A stretch of 8,760 nucleotides of DNA, from positions 1 to 8,760 of the forward strand of contig JAKSHV010000037.1 of NCBI GenBank assembly GCA_024399225.1, written 5' to 3'. Source of the stretch: an archaeon (GTDB lineage: Archaea > Thermoplasmatota > Thermoplasmata > Methanomassiliicoccales > Methanomethylophilaceae). Made by a program: the position numbers and the translations under genes. Shown here piece by piece: positions 1-6,107 of the stretch (the first letter of the stretch is position 1; each line of letters opens with the position of its first letter). Under the pieces are notes generated by a model. It was not told the origin of the DNA and did no database searches. It saw only the letters and a list, made by a program, of their open reading frames with translations.

Positions 1-25
1 CGTTCAGCAGATCTGTCTAATAGAT

Positions 26-706
26 TCAATTGTTGCTCTTTTTGTCATTCAGGCTCATGCGATACATGTCGCGGATTACGGTGATGGTCACTATCACGAT
101 GATGATCATCAGCACGACCATGAGCGCACTGCTCTTGACGAAGTGGACGATGTTACCAAGGAGTTCGGACTCTCCGACCACCACACCGTGAACCTTGTTC
201 ATATCGGTGGTGATCTCGGTACCGGTGGTGTTGTCTCCGCTGGTGGTGATCTTTACGATGTTTCCACCGGAATCCCTCTCGAGATCAATGACTCTGTGGA
301 TGGTCTCCCTGTTGCTGTACTCGAAGGATATGACATCCCCGACACTGATGGAGTTCTTGGCACTGGCACTAAGTTTGTGCGTCATGATGAGAGCATCCTT
401 GGCGATCTTTCCGATACTGAAGGAATGTTCCAGGATCTCGGTGTTGGCGGACGCACATCCTGTGTGGGGGCAGTCCATGTGTGTGCCGATAGACTTCAGG
501 TTGTTGGGAAGCCAGTAGGCATCGCAGTCCTTACAGTGATAGTATGCATCCGGATGCACACTGCCGTCCATCGAATTGGTGACGACAATACGTGTCTCGC
601 GGTCGGAAAGGTCGAAGGACTTTCCGTTCAGGTCGTAGACGATGAAGAGCGCTGTGGCTACAACGACGACTGCTGCAACTATGGCGATAATCTTCTTCTT
701 TGACAT
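26..706 (-). CDS. Signal peptidase I homologue (S26B, archaeal/ER type) with a cysteine-rich insert
   Basis: Membrane serine protease expected to cleave signal peptides from exported proteins on the outer face of the membrane. Numbered from the ATG at 706 (226 aa): a basic start (MSKKK) leads into a membrane anchor at about residues 5-24. The nucleophile motif is NSMDG (Ser45), where most relatives have SMEPT. The His motif is IHRV (His137), the archaeal/ER form that uses His rather than the bacterial Lys. SGDN (Asp158) and Asp168 follow as candidate acidic residues. A second hydrophobic segment at about 194-211 precedes a charged tail. Between Ser45 and the 'VGDVISFEY' strand lies an insert of about 70 residues with CKDC (58-61) and CPHTGC (79-84), which could bind a metal. 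The start is uncertain: GTG at 724 or TTG at 715 are in frame, and AGGAG at 728-724 is better spaced for the TTG. The family is fairly sure; the role of the insert is unknown. Confidence 0.8.
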   Translation of the reverse strand: MSKKKIIAIVAAVVVVATALFIVYDLNGKSFDLSDRETRIVVTNSMDGSVHPDAYYHCKDCDAYWLPNNLKSIGTHMDCPHTGCASANTEILEHSFSIGKIAKDALIMTHKLSASAKNSISVGDVISFEYSNRETIHRVIDLERDSGGNIVKITTSGDNTTGTEITTDMNKVHGVVVGESELLGNIVHFVKSSALMVVLMIIIVIVTITVIRDMYRMSLNDKKSNN

Positions 707-749
707 CTCGACCAAAGGTATCACTCCTGTAACGATTAGGGTCGAATCA

Positions 750-1550
750 TCAATTTAAATGATTCGTAGACAAAGTGTCCATTATGTCAAAAATATCGAC
801 GTCCGCAACGGAGTTGTACACGAAGGTCGGCTTGAGTCCGGACGCTTCCAGAAGGGCCCTGTCGGTCTCTCCGGACAATACCAGGATCGAGGAGCAGCCT
901 GCATCCACGGCCATCTGAATGTCGGTGGAGAGACGGTCTCCTGCCATGACGATCTTGTCAGCAGGCACACCCATCTCGAGTGCGGCCATGTCCAGAATGA
1001 GACGGTTGGGCTTTCCGACGACGGTGGCCTTCCTTCCGGATAGGGACTCGAACATTGTGATGAAAGGACCCACATCGATGTCGTATCCTGACTCGCTGGG
1101 ACATACATCATCGGGGTGTGTGACGACCAGTTCGGAACCATTGGCGAGTGCGTGGTAGATTGCATTGATCTTGGCATAGTCGATGGTCGTATCGTAGGTG
1201 AACAGGACTATGTCAGGATTCTGATCCCAGGTGGCCAGGGGGACTCCGGAGGCTACGATCTCTGCCATGACATCCTCGGTTGCCACAGGACATACGGTCT
1301 TTCCCGCACGTTCCTCCTTGAGGAAGCGGAGGGTTGCGATGGTGGATGTGAGGACATCCTCGTCCCTGATATTGAATCCCATGCGCCTGAGACGGTCGCC
1401 GTAGAATGAACGTGAATGTGATGAATTGTTGGTAATGAATCTGAAGGGGATGTTGTTGGCGATGAGGTTGTCTATGAATTCCTTGACTCCCTCAATGGGC
1501 CTCTCACCATGGTATACGGTGCCATCCATGTCCAATGCGAATCCGATCAT
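750..1550 (-). CDS. HAD-superfamily IIA phosphatase, NagD/UmpH-like
   Basis: A 266-residue soluble sugar- or nucleotide-phosphatase. HAD motif I is DMDGT (Asp7 nucleophile, Asp9 acid/base). Motif II is FITNNSS (Thr40-Asn42). The cap domain sits at about residues 75-175. Motif III is the lysine of VVGKPN (Lys180). Motif IV is MAGDRLSTD (Asp205, Asp210), which binds Mg2+. The large cap between motifs II and III and the TNNSS signature are typical of class IIA (NagD, p-nitrophenylphosphatase, phosphoglycolate phosphatase). E. coli NagD/UmpH acts on UMP, and the neighbouring pyrE and UDG make a nucleotide substrate attractive, but the sequence does not prove substrate. The ATG at 1550 was chosen because motif I starts seven residues later, it overlaps the UDG stop as ATGA, and GAGG precedes it by 10 nt. 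An open frame continues upstream but only within the UDG gene. Confidence 0.88.
   Translation of the reverse strand: MIGFALDMDGTVYHGERPIEGVKEFIDNLIANNIPFRFITNNSSHSRSFYGDRLRRMGFNIRDEDVLTSTIATLRFLKEERAGKTVCPVATEDVMAEIVASGVPLATWDQNPDIVLFTYDTTIDYAKINAIYHALANGSELVVTHPDDVCPSESGYDIDVGPFITMFESLSGRKATVVGKPNRLILDMAALEMGVPADKIVMAGDRLSTDIQMAVDAGCSSILVLSGETDRALLEASGLKPTFVYNSVADVDIFDIMDTLSTNHLN
752..759 (-). promoter_or_regulatory. Possible TATA box for the signal peptidase gene
   Basis: On the minus strand this reads TTTAAATT, inside the last codons of the HAD phosphatase gene. A start about 26 nt downstream would fall near 730, just ahead of the AGGAG at 728-724, giving a short leader. It lies within a small inverted repeat (aatcat at 745-750, atgatt at 759-764). 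The signal peptidase could equally be the last cistron of the carS operon. Confidence 0.35.
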
Positions 1551-2083
1551 AGGTTGAATTCCTCTTTGACCATCCTGAGGGTCTTGCGAAGTTCTTCGCG
1601 TGCGACCTTCTGATAGACACATGCCATCGGATGGTAGGTGGGGATGAAAGTGATTTTCTCGCCGAGTATATCGACGGTCTGCCTTGTGTTGACCACAGGC
1701 GCCATGGGTCCGGAATAGCCGAGCAGATCCGTGAGGGCGGACTTGCCCAGTCCGATGATTACTTTGCGTCCTGCGAGCTCGCTGTCGAGGAACTGCCTGC
1801 AAGCAGCCATCTCTTCCTTCTCAGGGTCGCGGTTCTCGGGCGGGCGGCATTTCACGGTGTTTGTGATCATGACCTTGCTGCGGTCAAGACCGACATCCTC
1901 CATGGCCTGGTTGAGGATCTTTCCGGCACGTCCCACGAAGGGCGCTCCCTGAAGGTCCTCGTTCGCCCCAGGGGTCGCGCCTACGAGTACCACGGGAGAG
2001 CTGAGATCGCCGGAAGGCAGGACCAGGTTGGTACGGCCCTTGCACAGGCCGCACAGACTGCAGTCCGCCTTCGGCTGAATCAT
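1547..2083 (-). CDS. Family-4 uracil-DNA glycosylase (4Fe-4S type)
   Basis: Removes uracil from DNA, the first step of base-excision repair after cytosine deamination or dUTP misincorporation. The 178-residue length suits the family. Cysteines are C8, C11 and C14 at the N-terminus, then C79 in VKCRPPENRDP and C95 in ACRQFL; four of these would hold the 4Fe-4S cluster of family-4 enzymes. The motif-1 region is VGATPGANEDLQGAPFVGRA (residues 34-53), and the second catalytic loop is YHPMACVY (150-157). The usual GE(A/G)PG of motif 1 reads GATPG here, so the expected Glu is Ala36. The gene overlaps pyrE upstream and the HAD phosphatase downstream, each by 4 nt (ATGA), so the three are surely cotranscribed and probably translationally coupled. 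Family assignment is firm; full activity is less certain because of Ala36. Confidence 0.92.
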   Translation of the reverse strand: MIQPKADCSLCGLCKGRTNLVLPSGDLSSPVVLVGATPGANEDLQGAPFVGRAGKILNQAMEDVGLDRSKVMITNTVKCRPPENRDPEKEEMAACRQFLDSELAGRKVIIGLGKSALTDLLGYSGPMAPVVNTRQTVDILGEKITFIPTYHPMACVYQKVAREELRKTLRMVKEEFNL

Positions 2084-2616
2084 TGTGATGCATCCTTGAG
2101 AAGGTCGGAACCTTTCACGAGTGCACTGAGTTCCACGCCGATCTCGGCGAGGTTCTCCTTTCCTCCGCCCTCACGGTCGATGACGGAGAAGATCCTGTTG
2201 ATGATGACGCCTTCCTCACGAAGACCGTTGATGGCCTTGATGCAGGATCCGGCGGTGGTGACGACATCCTCGACCATGAGGACCTCGTCTCCTTTCTCGA
2301 AGTCGCCTTCCACGAGCTTTCCGGTTCCGTGGTCCTTCTTCTCCTTACGTACCATGAGGAGGGGGATTCCGGTCTCGAGTGAAAGTGCGGTTGCGAGGGG
2401 GATGGCTCCGAGAACGACTCCTCCGACCCTCTTGGGCTTGAGTCCCATTTCTTTGATCTTGGCAGCCATCTGTTTGGCGATGAGTCCGAGTACCTCGGGC
2501 TTGGTGCTTGCCTTCTTGATGTCGATGTAGTAACTGCTCTTGGCTCCGGAGGCGAGAGTGAAGTCGCCGAACTGGAGTGCTCCGCAGGTTTCCAATGCTT
2601 TCTTGAGATCTTCCAT
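2080..2616 (-). CDS. pyrE: Orotate phosphoribosyltransferase
   Basis: Cytosolic enzyme joining orotate to PRPP to give OMP, the penultimate step of UMP synthesis. The 178-residue protein has the PRPP-binding motif VLMVEDVVTTAGS (residues 112-124). It also has the flexible catalytic loop RKEKKDHG (90-97) and the N-terminal orotate-side segment FTLASGAKSSYYIDIKK (19-35). The active site is typically completed by dimerisation. The ATG at 2616 was chosen because GGTGA lies 5 nt upstream; that GGTGA contains the TGA stop of carS. An in-frame GTG at 2625 overlaps the carS stop and would add three residues (MRN). No PyrF is fused or adjacent. The 3' end overlaps the UDG start as ATGA. Confidence 0.95.
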   Translation of the reverse strand: MEDLKKALETCGALQFGDFTLASGAKSSYYIDIKKASTKPEVLGLIAKQMAAKIKEMGLKPKRVGGVVLGAIPLATALSLETGIPLLMVRKEKKDHGTGKLVEGDFEKGDEVLMVEDVVTTAGSCIKAINGLREEGVIINRIFSVIDREGGGKENLAEIGVELSALVKGSDLLKDASQ

Positions 2617-2621
2617 ATTTC

Positions 2622-3194
2622 TCACCAGGGCTCTTTCTTAAGTCCGATCCTGTAGCCGATAATGTTCGCGATACGGTGGATGAAGAACATAGTCAGCAGA
2701 ATGATGATGAATGCACAGATGCGCCATCCCTCGAAGTAGGTTGCATAGACCCAGCTGAAGTTGAAGATGGTGGTGATGATGAATGCACCGGCAACGAAAT
2801 CATACTGGTCGAGGATGGGTGCCTTCTGACCCCTTGCAAGTCCAAGCCTTCTCTTGACGAAGGCCGCGCAGAGGTCACCAAGCAGCGCACCGTAGGCTAG
2901 GCATACGATGATGGCGATGTTACTATAGAAACCACCGTATCCCCAAGTGTCGACGGAGTCGGTAAGATAGGATATGCCGACGATGGCAAGACCTACAAGG
3001 GATGCACATGCGCCGCCTCCGATGAAACCGCTCCATGATTTTCCGTCACCGAATATCCTTTTTCCATGCCAAGATTTTCCGAAATCAATCTTGGTCTTAC
3101 CTCCGAACATCGTAGCGAAGGTATTGGACAGCATGGCCGGGATAAACAGCCACAGTCCGTTCAGCATGATGCTCAGAACACCGATGACGTCCAT
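2622..3194 (-). CDS. carS: CDP-archaeol synthase (CTP:2,3-di-O-geranylgeranyl-sn-glycero-1-phosphate cytidyltransferase)
   Basis: Integral membrane enzyme that activates the archaeal lipid precursor digeranylgeranylglyceryl phosphate with CTP, giving the CDP-archaeol used for all polar head groups. The 190-residue protein has about five hydrophobic segments (about 5-30, 57-79, 90-110, 133-152, 158-176). Family signatures are plain: KRIFGDGKSWSGFIGGG (45-61), GALLGDLCAAFVKRR (102-116) with the following ARGQKAPILDQYDFVAG stretch, and the C-terminal HRIANIIGYRIGLKKEPW (173-190). It heads the operon carS-pyrE-udg-HAD. No Shine-Dalgarno precedes the ATG, and a TATA-like box sits about 24 nt upstream, so the mRNA is probably leaderless. 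Its CTP substrate descends from UMP, the product line of the next gene. Confidence 0.95.
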   Translation of the reverse strand: MDVIGVLSIMLNGLWLFIPAMLSNTFATMFGGKTKIDFGKSWHGKRIFGDGKSWSGFIGGGACASLVGLAIVGISYLTDSVDTWGYGGFYSNIAIIVCLAYGALLGDLCAAFVKRRLGLARGQKAPILDQYDFVAGAFIITTIFNFSWVYATYFEGWRICAFIIILLTMFFIHRIANIIGYRIGLKKEPW

Positions 3195-3210
3195 GATGAG
3201 GTTATACCGA

Positions 3211-3231
3211 GAATTCTTAAAGGTCTTTCGG
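3211..3231 (-). promoter_or_regulatory. Promoter of the carS operon (BRE plus TATA-like box)
   Basis: The minus strand reads CGAAAGACC then TTTAAGAATTC. The purine-rich GAAAG resembles a TFB recognition element just upstream of a TATA-like TTTAAGAA centred near 3217. That is about 24 nt before the carS ATG at 3194, which leaves essentially no leader; no SD is seen. It was recognised by eye only. Confidence 0.55.
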
Positions 3232-3240
3232 ACACGACAG

Positions 3241-3250
3241 TATTATTTTA
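3241..3250 (+). promoter_or_regulatory. TATA box of nob1
   Basis: TATTATTTTA is centred near 3245, about 25 nt before the nob1 ATG at 3270. Transcription would start at or within a base or two of the start codon, giving a leaderless mRNA. The TTAGGGATT just before the ATG is too close to act as a good SD. Confidence 0.55.
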
Positions 3251-3269
3251 AGGAAGCAGATTAGGGATT

Positions 3270-3728
3270 ATGCTTGTATTGGACAGTTCCGCACTATTTT
3301 CAATGGAACAACTACCGGAGGAGGAATCATGCTGTCCCCCCGGAGTCATCAAGGAACTCACCAAATACAAGGACCACAGACTTGACCTCTGGGGCGATCT
3401 CCTGAGGGTCTCCGACTGCACCGAGGCATCCGTCAAAAAGGTGGAGGAAGCCGCAAGGAAAAGTGGCGACCTGGGAAGGTTGTCACCCGTGGATATCACC
3501 GTGCTGGCACTTGCTGTCGATGTGAACGGAACCGTGATGACAGACGACTATTCCATCCAGAACACAGCACGTATCATGGGCATCCCCTACAAGGCAGTGG
3601 GACAGGAAGGCATCAAGAAGGTCGAGAAGTGGAACTACCAGTGTATCGGCTGCAAGAAATGGTACAAGGAGAAGATGCCCGATTGCCCTATATGCGGTTC
3701 CGAGATGCGTGCCCACAGGAAACGCTGA
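3270..3728 (+). CDS. nob1: NOB1 endoribonuclease (PIN domain plus zinc ribbon)
   Basis: Endonuclease that trims the 3' end of the small-subunit rRNA precursor during late ribosome assembly. The 152-residue protein starts straight into a PIN domain: the acidic catalytic set is likely Asp5 (VLDSS), Glu29 (VIKEL), Asp75 (SPVDITVLALA) and Asp92/Asp93 (VMTDDYSIQN). A C-terminal zinc ribbon has CIGC (125-128) and CPIC (139-142), followed by a basic tail (MRAHRKR). This domain order and length match archaeal NOB1. A plain PIN toxin would lack the zinc ribbon, and no antitoxin partner is adjacent. It is the only plus-strand gene here, divergent from carS and convergent with the reductase gene, whose stop codon it touches. 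Confidence 0.93.
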   Translation: MLVLDSSALFSMEQLPEEESCCPPGVIKELTKYKDHRLDLWGDLLRVSDCTEASVKKVEEAARKSGDLGRLSPVDITVLALAVDVNGTVMTDDYSIQNTARIMGIPYKAVGQEGIKKVEKWNYQCIGCKKWYKEKMPDCPICGSEMRAHRKR

Positions 3729-4823
3729 TCAGGGGAAGATGCGCTTACAGCGGATGAGCTTGCCCATACGCCTGGTACCGAGAATCCTCATGCACATAGC
3801 GGTGCTCCACTCACTCCTGAATGCGAAGGTATCGGCAAGCTTCTTGTTGAAGGCTGCAGTTTTCAAGGGTTTGTAAAGGACCTCGCGCCATGCCTGCTCG
3901 TACTCTGCGATGGAACGGTTCTTCAGGATGTTATCTGCTGCGACCTCTCCTGCCATACGGCCGGTGATCATTGCCTGGGGGATTCCTCCTCCGTTGACGG
4001 GCATAACGACTCCTGCTGCGTCTCCGACGACCATTCCAATATCGGAATAGGTCTTCTTGATGGGACCTTCGCTGGGAACGTACTTACCCTCGATCTTGGT
4101 CATGATGTTGAGGTTGTGCTCTGCGGTGAACCTGTCGAAATACTCGCGGAGAGTACCGTTGGAGAACTTGGGGGAGAATCCCACTCCGACATTGGCCTGT
4201 CCTGCCTTGGGCATGATCCAGCCGTATGCTCCGGGTGCGATGCCTCCGAAGAACATCTGGACGACGGGTTCGAAATCACCCTCTGCCTGTGCGGAGACAG
4301 CAGGGTACTGGTTCTTGTTAGCATCAAGACCCAGACTCTTGGCGACACGGGATCCGGGGCCGTCGGCTCCGATGATTGTCTTGAACTCGATGTCGCCGAT
4401 GGTGGTCTTTGCGACACCGTTCTCTATCTTCTTGAAACGACAGGATTTGATGAGTTCGGCACCTGCACTGACCGCCTGGTCTGCAAGATACTGGTCGAAC
4501 CTGTTCCTGTCTGTGGTGTAACCGGTGAAGGGGAACTCCCACCTGCGCATCTTGGGGTCGATGAGACGGATGGCCTCGACCTCGCAGATCTTCAGATTGG
4601 AAGGCATCTCGAAAAGGGACTCTGCATCCTCGAGATTGGGGAACATGTCCACGATCTCCTGGAAGGAGGGCATGAGCTCTCCGCAGCGGACGGGGACTCC
4701 GACCTCGGGACGCATCTCGATCATGGTGACCTTGACACCTTTTTCAGCTGCAGTACGGGCGGCCAGGCTACCAGCGGGACCTGAACCGACAACGAGCACA
4801 TCGGTCTGGATTTTCTCAGTCAT
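3729..4823 (-). CDS. Geranylgeranyl reductase family flavoprotein (archaeal lipid saturation)
   Basis: FAD-dependent enzyme expected to reduce the double bonds of geranylgeranyl chains in archaeal ether lipids (digeranylgeranylglycerophospholipid reductase). Numbered from the ATG at 4823 (364 aa): the Rossmann FAD motif is VVGSGPAGS (11-19). VRCGE (46-50) carries the conserved cysteine of the family. TTDRNRFDQYLA lies at 103-114, GADGPGSRV at 152-160, and the substrate-side signature PGAYGWIMPK at 197-206. The second FAD motif is VGDAAGVVMPVNGGGI (266-281). The C-terminus is basic (RRMGKLIRCKR), perhaps for membrane contact. The chosen ATG has GGTGAT 4 nt upstream; this SD contains the idsA stop. 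GTG at 4832 and ATG at 4829 are in-frame alternatives. It is cotranscribed with idsA, whose C20 product ends up in its substrate. Confidence 0.92.
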   Translation of the reverse strand: MTEKIQTDVLVVGSGPAGSLAARTAAEKGVKVTMIEMRPEVGVPVRCGELMPSFQEIVDMFPNLEDAESLFEMPSNLKICEVEAIRLIDPKMRRWEFPFTGYTTDRNRFDQYLADQAVSAGAELIKSCRFKKIENGVAKTTIGDIEFKTIIGADGPGSRVAKSLGLDANKNQYPAVSAQAEGDFEPVVQMFFGGIAPGAYGWIMPKAGQANVGVGFSPKFSNGTLREYFDRFTAEHNLNIMTKIEGKYVPSEGPIKKTYSDIGMVVGDAAGVVMPVNGGGIPQAMITGRMAGEVAADNILKNRSIAEYEQAWREVLYKPLKTAAFNKKLADTFAFRSEWSTAMCMRILGTRRMGKLIRCKRIFP

Positions 4824-4828
4824 TGGCA

Positions 4829-5812
4829 TCACCTGTCGCGTGCGACGATGTAGTCGATGAGGTCGATCATGGCCTGCTTGTAAACAGAATCCTCGAGGGT
4901 CTGAAGTTCCTCGAGTGCCAGATCGGAATACTTCTTCGCAAGTGCGAAGCAGCGTTCGATGGAGTCAGTCTTCTTGATGAGCTCGATTGCCTCGTATGCC
5001 TCATCATAACTGGTGTTCTCCTTTTCAAAAATCTCCCTGACGCGGGCACCGTAGGTGGGGTCCTGCATCGCATAGATTGTGGGAATGGTAGGTTTTCCTT
5101 CGACAAGATCGTTTCCGACCTTCTTCCCGGTGTTCTTGGTGTCGCCGATGACGTCGAGAAGATCGTCGATGATCTGGAAGGCGAGACCGACGTTGTAAGT
5201 GATGTCTCCCACCTTTTGGATGGCCTCGTAGTCGTCGGGCCTTGCAAGGTATGCACCGCACTTTGCAGATGCCTCGATGAGGTGTGCGGTCTTACCGGAG
5301 ATGATCTTGATGTACTGGGTCTCGTCAGCGTCGATGTTGTGCTCGTACTTCTTCTGGTCGAATTCTCCGGAACCCATAGCGGCTGCCGCCTCGATGACGT
5401 ATCCGACGATCTCCTTTGAAGTGGATCCCATGAGCTGGAATCCGAGAGCATACATGAAGTCTCCCGCAACGATAGACTTTCCGAGAGAATACTGTTTGTA
5501 CAGTGCTTTCGCACCCCTCCTCATCTCACCTTCATCGTTGATATCATCGTGAATGAGGGTTGCGTTGTGGATAAGTTCTACTGCAGCTCCGAGGTCGACG
5601 GCCTTATCGGGTTCGGTACCTCCAAGAAGACGGTAGGAAAGGATGCACATTGCGGGCCTGATCCTCTTTCCGTGGTTGGATAGGACGTACCTGCACATCT
5701 CGCGGAGCTGGGGGTTTTCAGCCTTGGCAGTAACATCGTCCATTACGACCTCCACTTTTGCGAGTTCGTCAGAAATACATGAGGACCAGTTACTTGCCAT
5801 CGATTGTGACAT
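4829..5812 (-). CDS. idsA: Short-chain isoprenyl diphosphate synthase (geranylgeranyl diphosphate synthase)
   Basis: Condenses isopentenyl diphosphate with allylic diphosphates to make the C15/C20 chains of archaeal lipids. In the 327-residue protein, GKRIRP (48-53) supplies the IPP-binding Lys/Arg. The first aspartate-rich motif is DDIND (89-93) in LIHDDINDEGEMRRG, and the second is DDLLD (216-220) in FQIIDDLLDVIGD. KTAHLIEAS (174-182) carries the allylic Lys/Thr pair. The residue five before the first motif is Ala84 rather than an aromatic, which argues against a product stopped at C15 and suits C20 or longer. The stop codon is embedded in the SD of the reductase gene. The start is uncertain: the ATG at 5812 is reported, but an ATG at 5800 (MASNWSS) sits about 26 nt from the best TATA-like box, and neither has an SD. 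Confidence 0.93.
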   Translation of the reverse strand: MSQSMASNWSSCISDELAKVEVVMDDVTAKAENPQLREMCRYVLSNHGKRIRPAMCILSYRLLGGTEPDKAVDLGAAVELIHNATLIHDDINDEGEMRRGAKALYKQYSLGKSIVAGDFMYALGFQLMGSTSKEIVGYVIEAAAAMGSGEFDQKKYEHNIDADETQYIKIISGKTAHLIEASAKCGAYLARPDDYEAIQKVGDITYNVGLAFQIIDDLLDVIGDTKNTGKKVGNDLVEGKPTIPTIYAMQDPTYGARVREIFEKENTSYDEAYEAIELIKKTDSIERCFALAKKYSDLALEELQTLEDSVYKQAMIDLIDYIVARDR

Positions 5813-5820
5813 AGCCAGAG

Positions 5821-5832
5821 CCTATTAATAGG
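5821..5832 (-). promoter_or_regulatory. TATA-like perfect palindrome upstream of idsA
   Basis: CCTATTAATAGG is a perfect 12 bp palindrome with a TATA-like core. Its centre (5826) is about 26 nt before the in-frame ATG at 5800, fitting a leaderless idsA mRNA from that codon. If the ATG at 5812 is used, the box would have to be the weaker TTTTACAA near 5841, and the palindrome could be an operator at the start site. Confidence 0.45.
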
Positions 5833-5892
5833 TTGCTTGTAAAACTATAGTTGGACGACGATTATTCTACTACAACCGCCGTCGATATGGTT

Positions 5893-6069
5893 TCAGGCAG
5901 GTTCCCATTTGCACCTGACGGGAGATACGATGGCATTCTCGGCCTTGAGTTCCTTGAATGCCTTGTCGATCTCCTTCCTGTCGATGCCGGTGATCTTCTC
6001 GACCTCTCCTGCACTGAGAGGTTTGCCTGCTTCTTTCATTGCTTTGATGACTTCGTCTTTGACTGCCAT
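5893..6069 (-). CDS. Small winged-helix-like DNA-binding protein (58 aa)
   Basis: A short gene. The 58-residue product begins MAVKDEVIKAMKEAGKPLSA and reads as a compact helix-turn-helix domain: helix 1 about 3-14, helix 2 at GEVEKITG (21-28), recognition helix at DRKEIDKAFKELKAEN (30-45), then a short wing (AIVSPVRCKWEPA, 46-58). Small proteins of this shape, with the 'KAGKPL...' opening and 'ISPxRCxW' ending, recur in methanogens. I recall the pattern but cannot name a characterised member, so regulator is an inference. The ATG at 6069 is supported by GGAAGTGAT 5 nt upstream (6075-6083) and a TATA-like box further up. It sits between the fpo terminator and idsA and could control either, itself, or a distant gene. 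The overlapping longer frame (5870-6079) is low-complexity basic and is not coding. Confidence 0.8.
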   Translation of the reverse strand: MAVKDEVIKAMKEAGKPLSAGEVEKITGIDRKEIDKAFKELKAENAIVSPVRCKWEPA

Positions 6070-6074
6070 TGCCT

Positions 6075-6083
6075 ATCACTTCC
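6075..6083 (-). promoter_or_regulatory. Ribosome binding site of the small winged-helix gene
   Basis: The minus strand reads GGAAGTGAT, close to the archaeal consensus GGAGGTGAT, 5 nt before the ATG at 6069. It decides the start and shows that this mRNA, unlike those of carS and nob1, has a leader. Confidence 0.65.
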
Positions 6084-6107
6084 GTGAATGGAATCGCAGT
6101 CCCAGTA

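Noticed and set aside
1551..1802. N-terminal extension of the HAD phosphatase frame up to 1802.
   Set aside because: The added 84 codons lie wholly inside the UDG gene, are low-complexity basic, and precede a HAD motif that normally stands at the N-terminus. The ATG at 1550 in an ATGA overlap explains the start.
1631..2530. A 299-codon plus-strand open frame across UDG and pyrE.
   Set aside because: Antisense shadow of two well-recognised genes; its translation shows no domain and is serine/arginine-rich in the way of out-of-frame reads.
3270..3728. PIN-domain toxin of a toxin-antitoxin pair.
   Set aside because: The C-terminal zinc ribbon (C125, C128, C139, C142) and length fit NOB1, and there is no small antitoxin gene beside it.
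5856..5885. cgacg...cgtcg inverted repeat between the small regulator gene and idsA, as a possible terminator or operator.
   Set aside because: Only five matching bases with a long loop and no U-tract; this is expected by chance.
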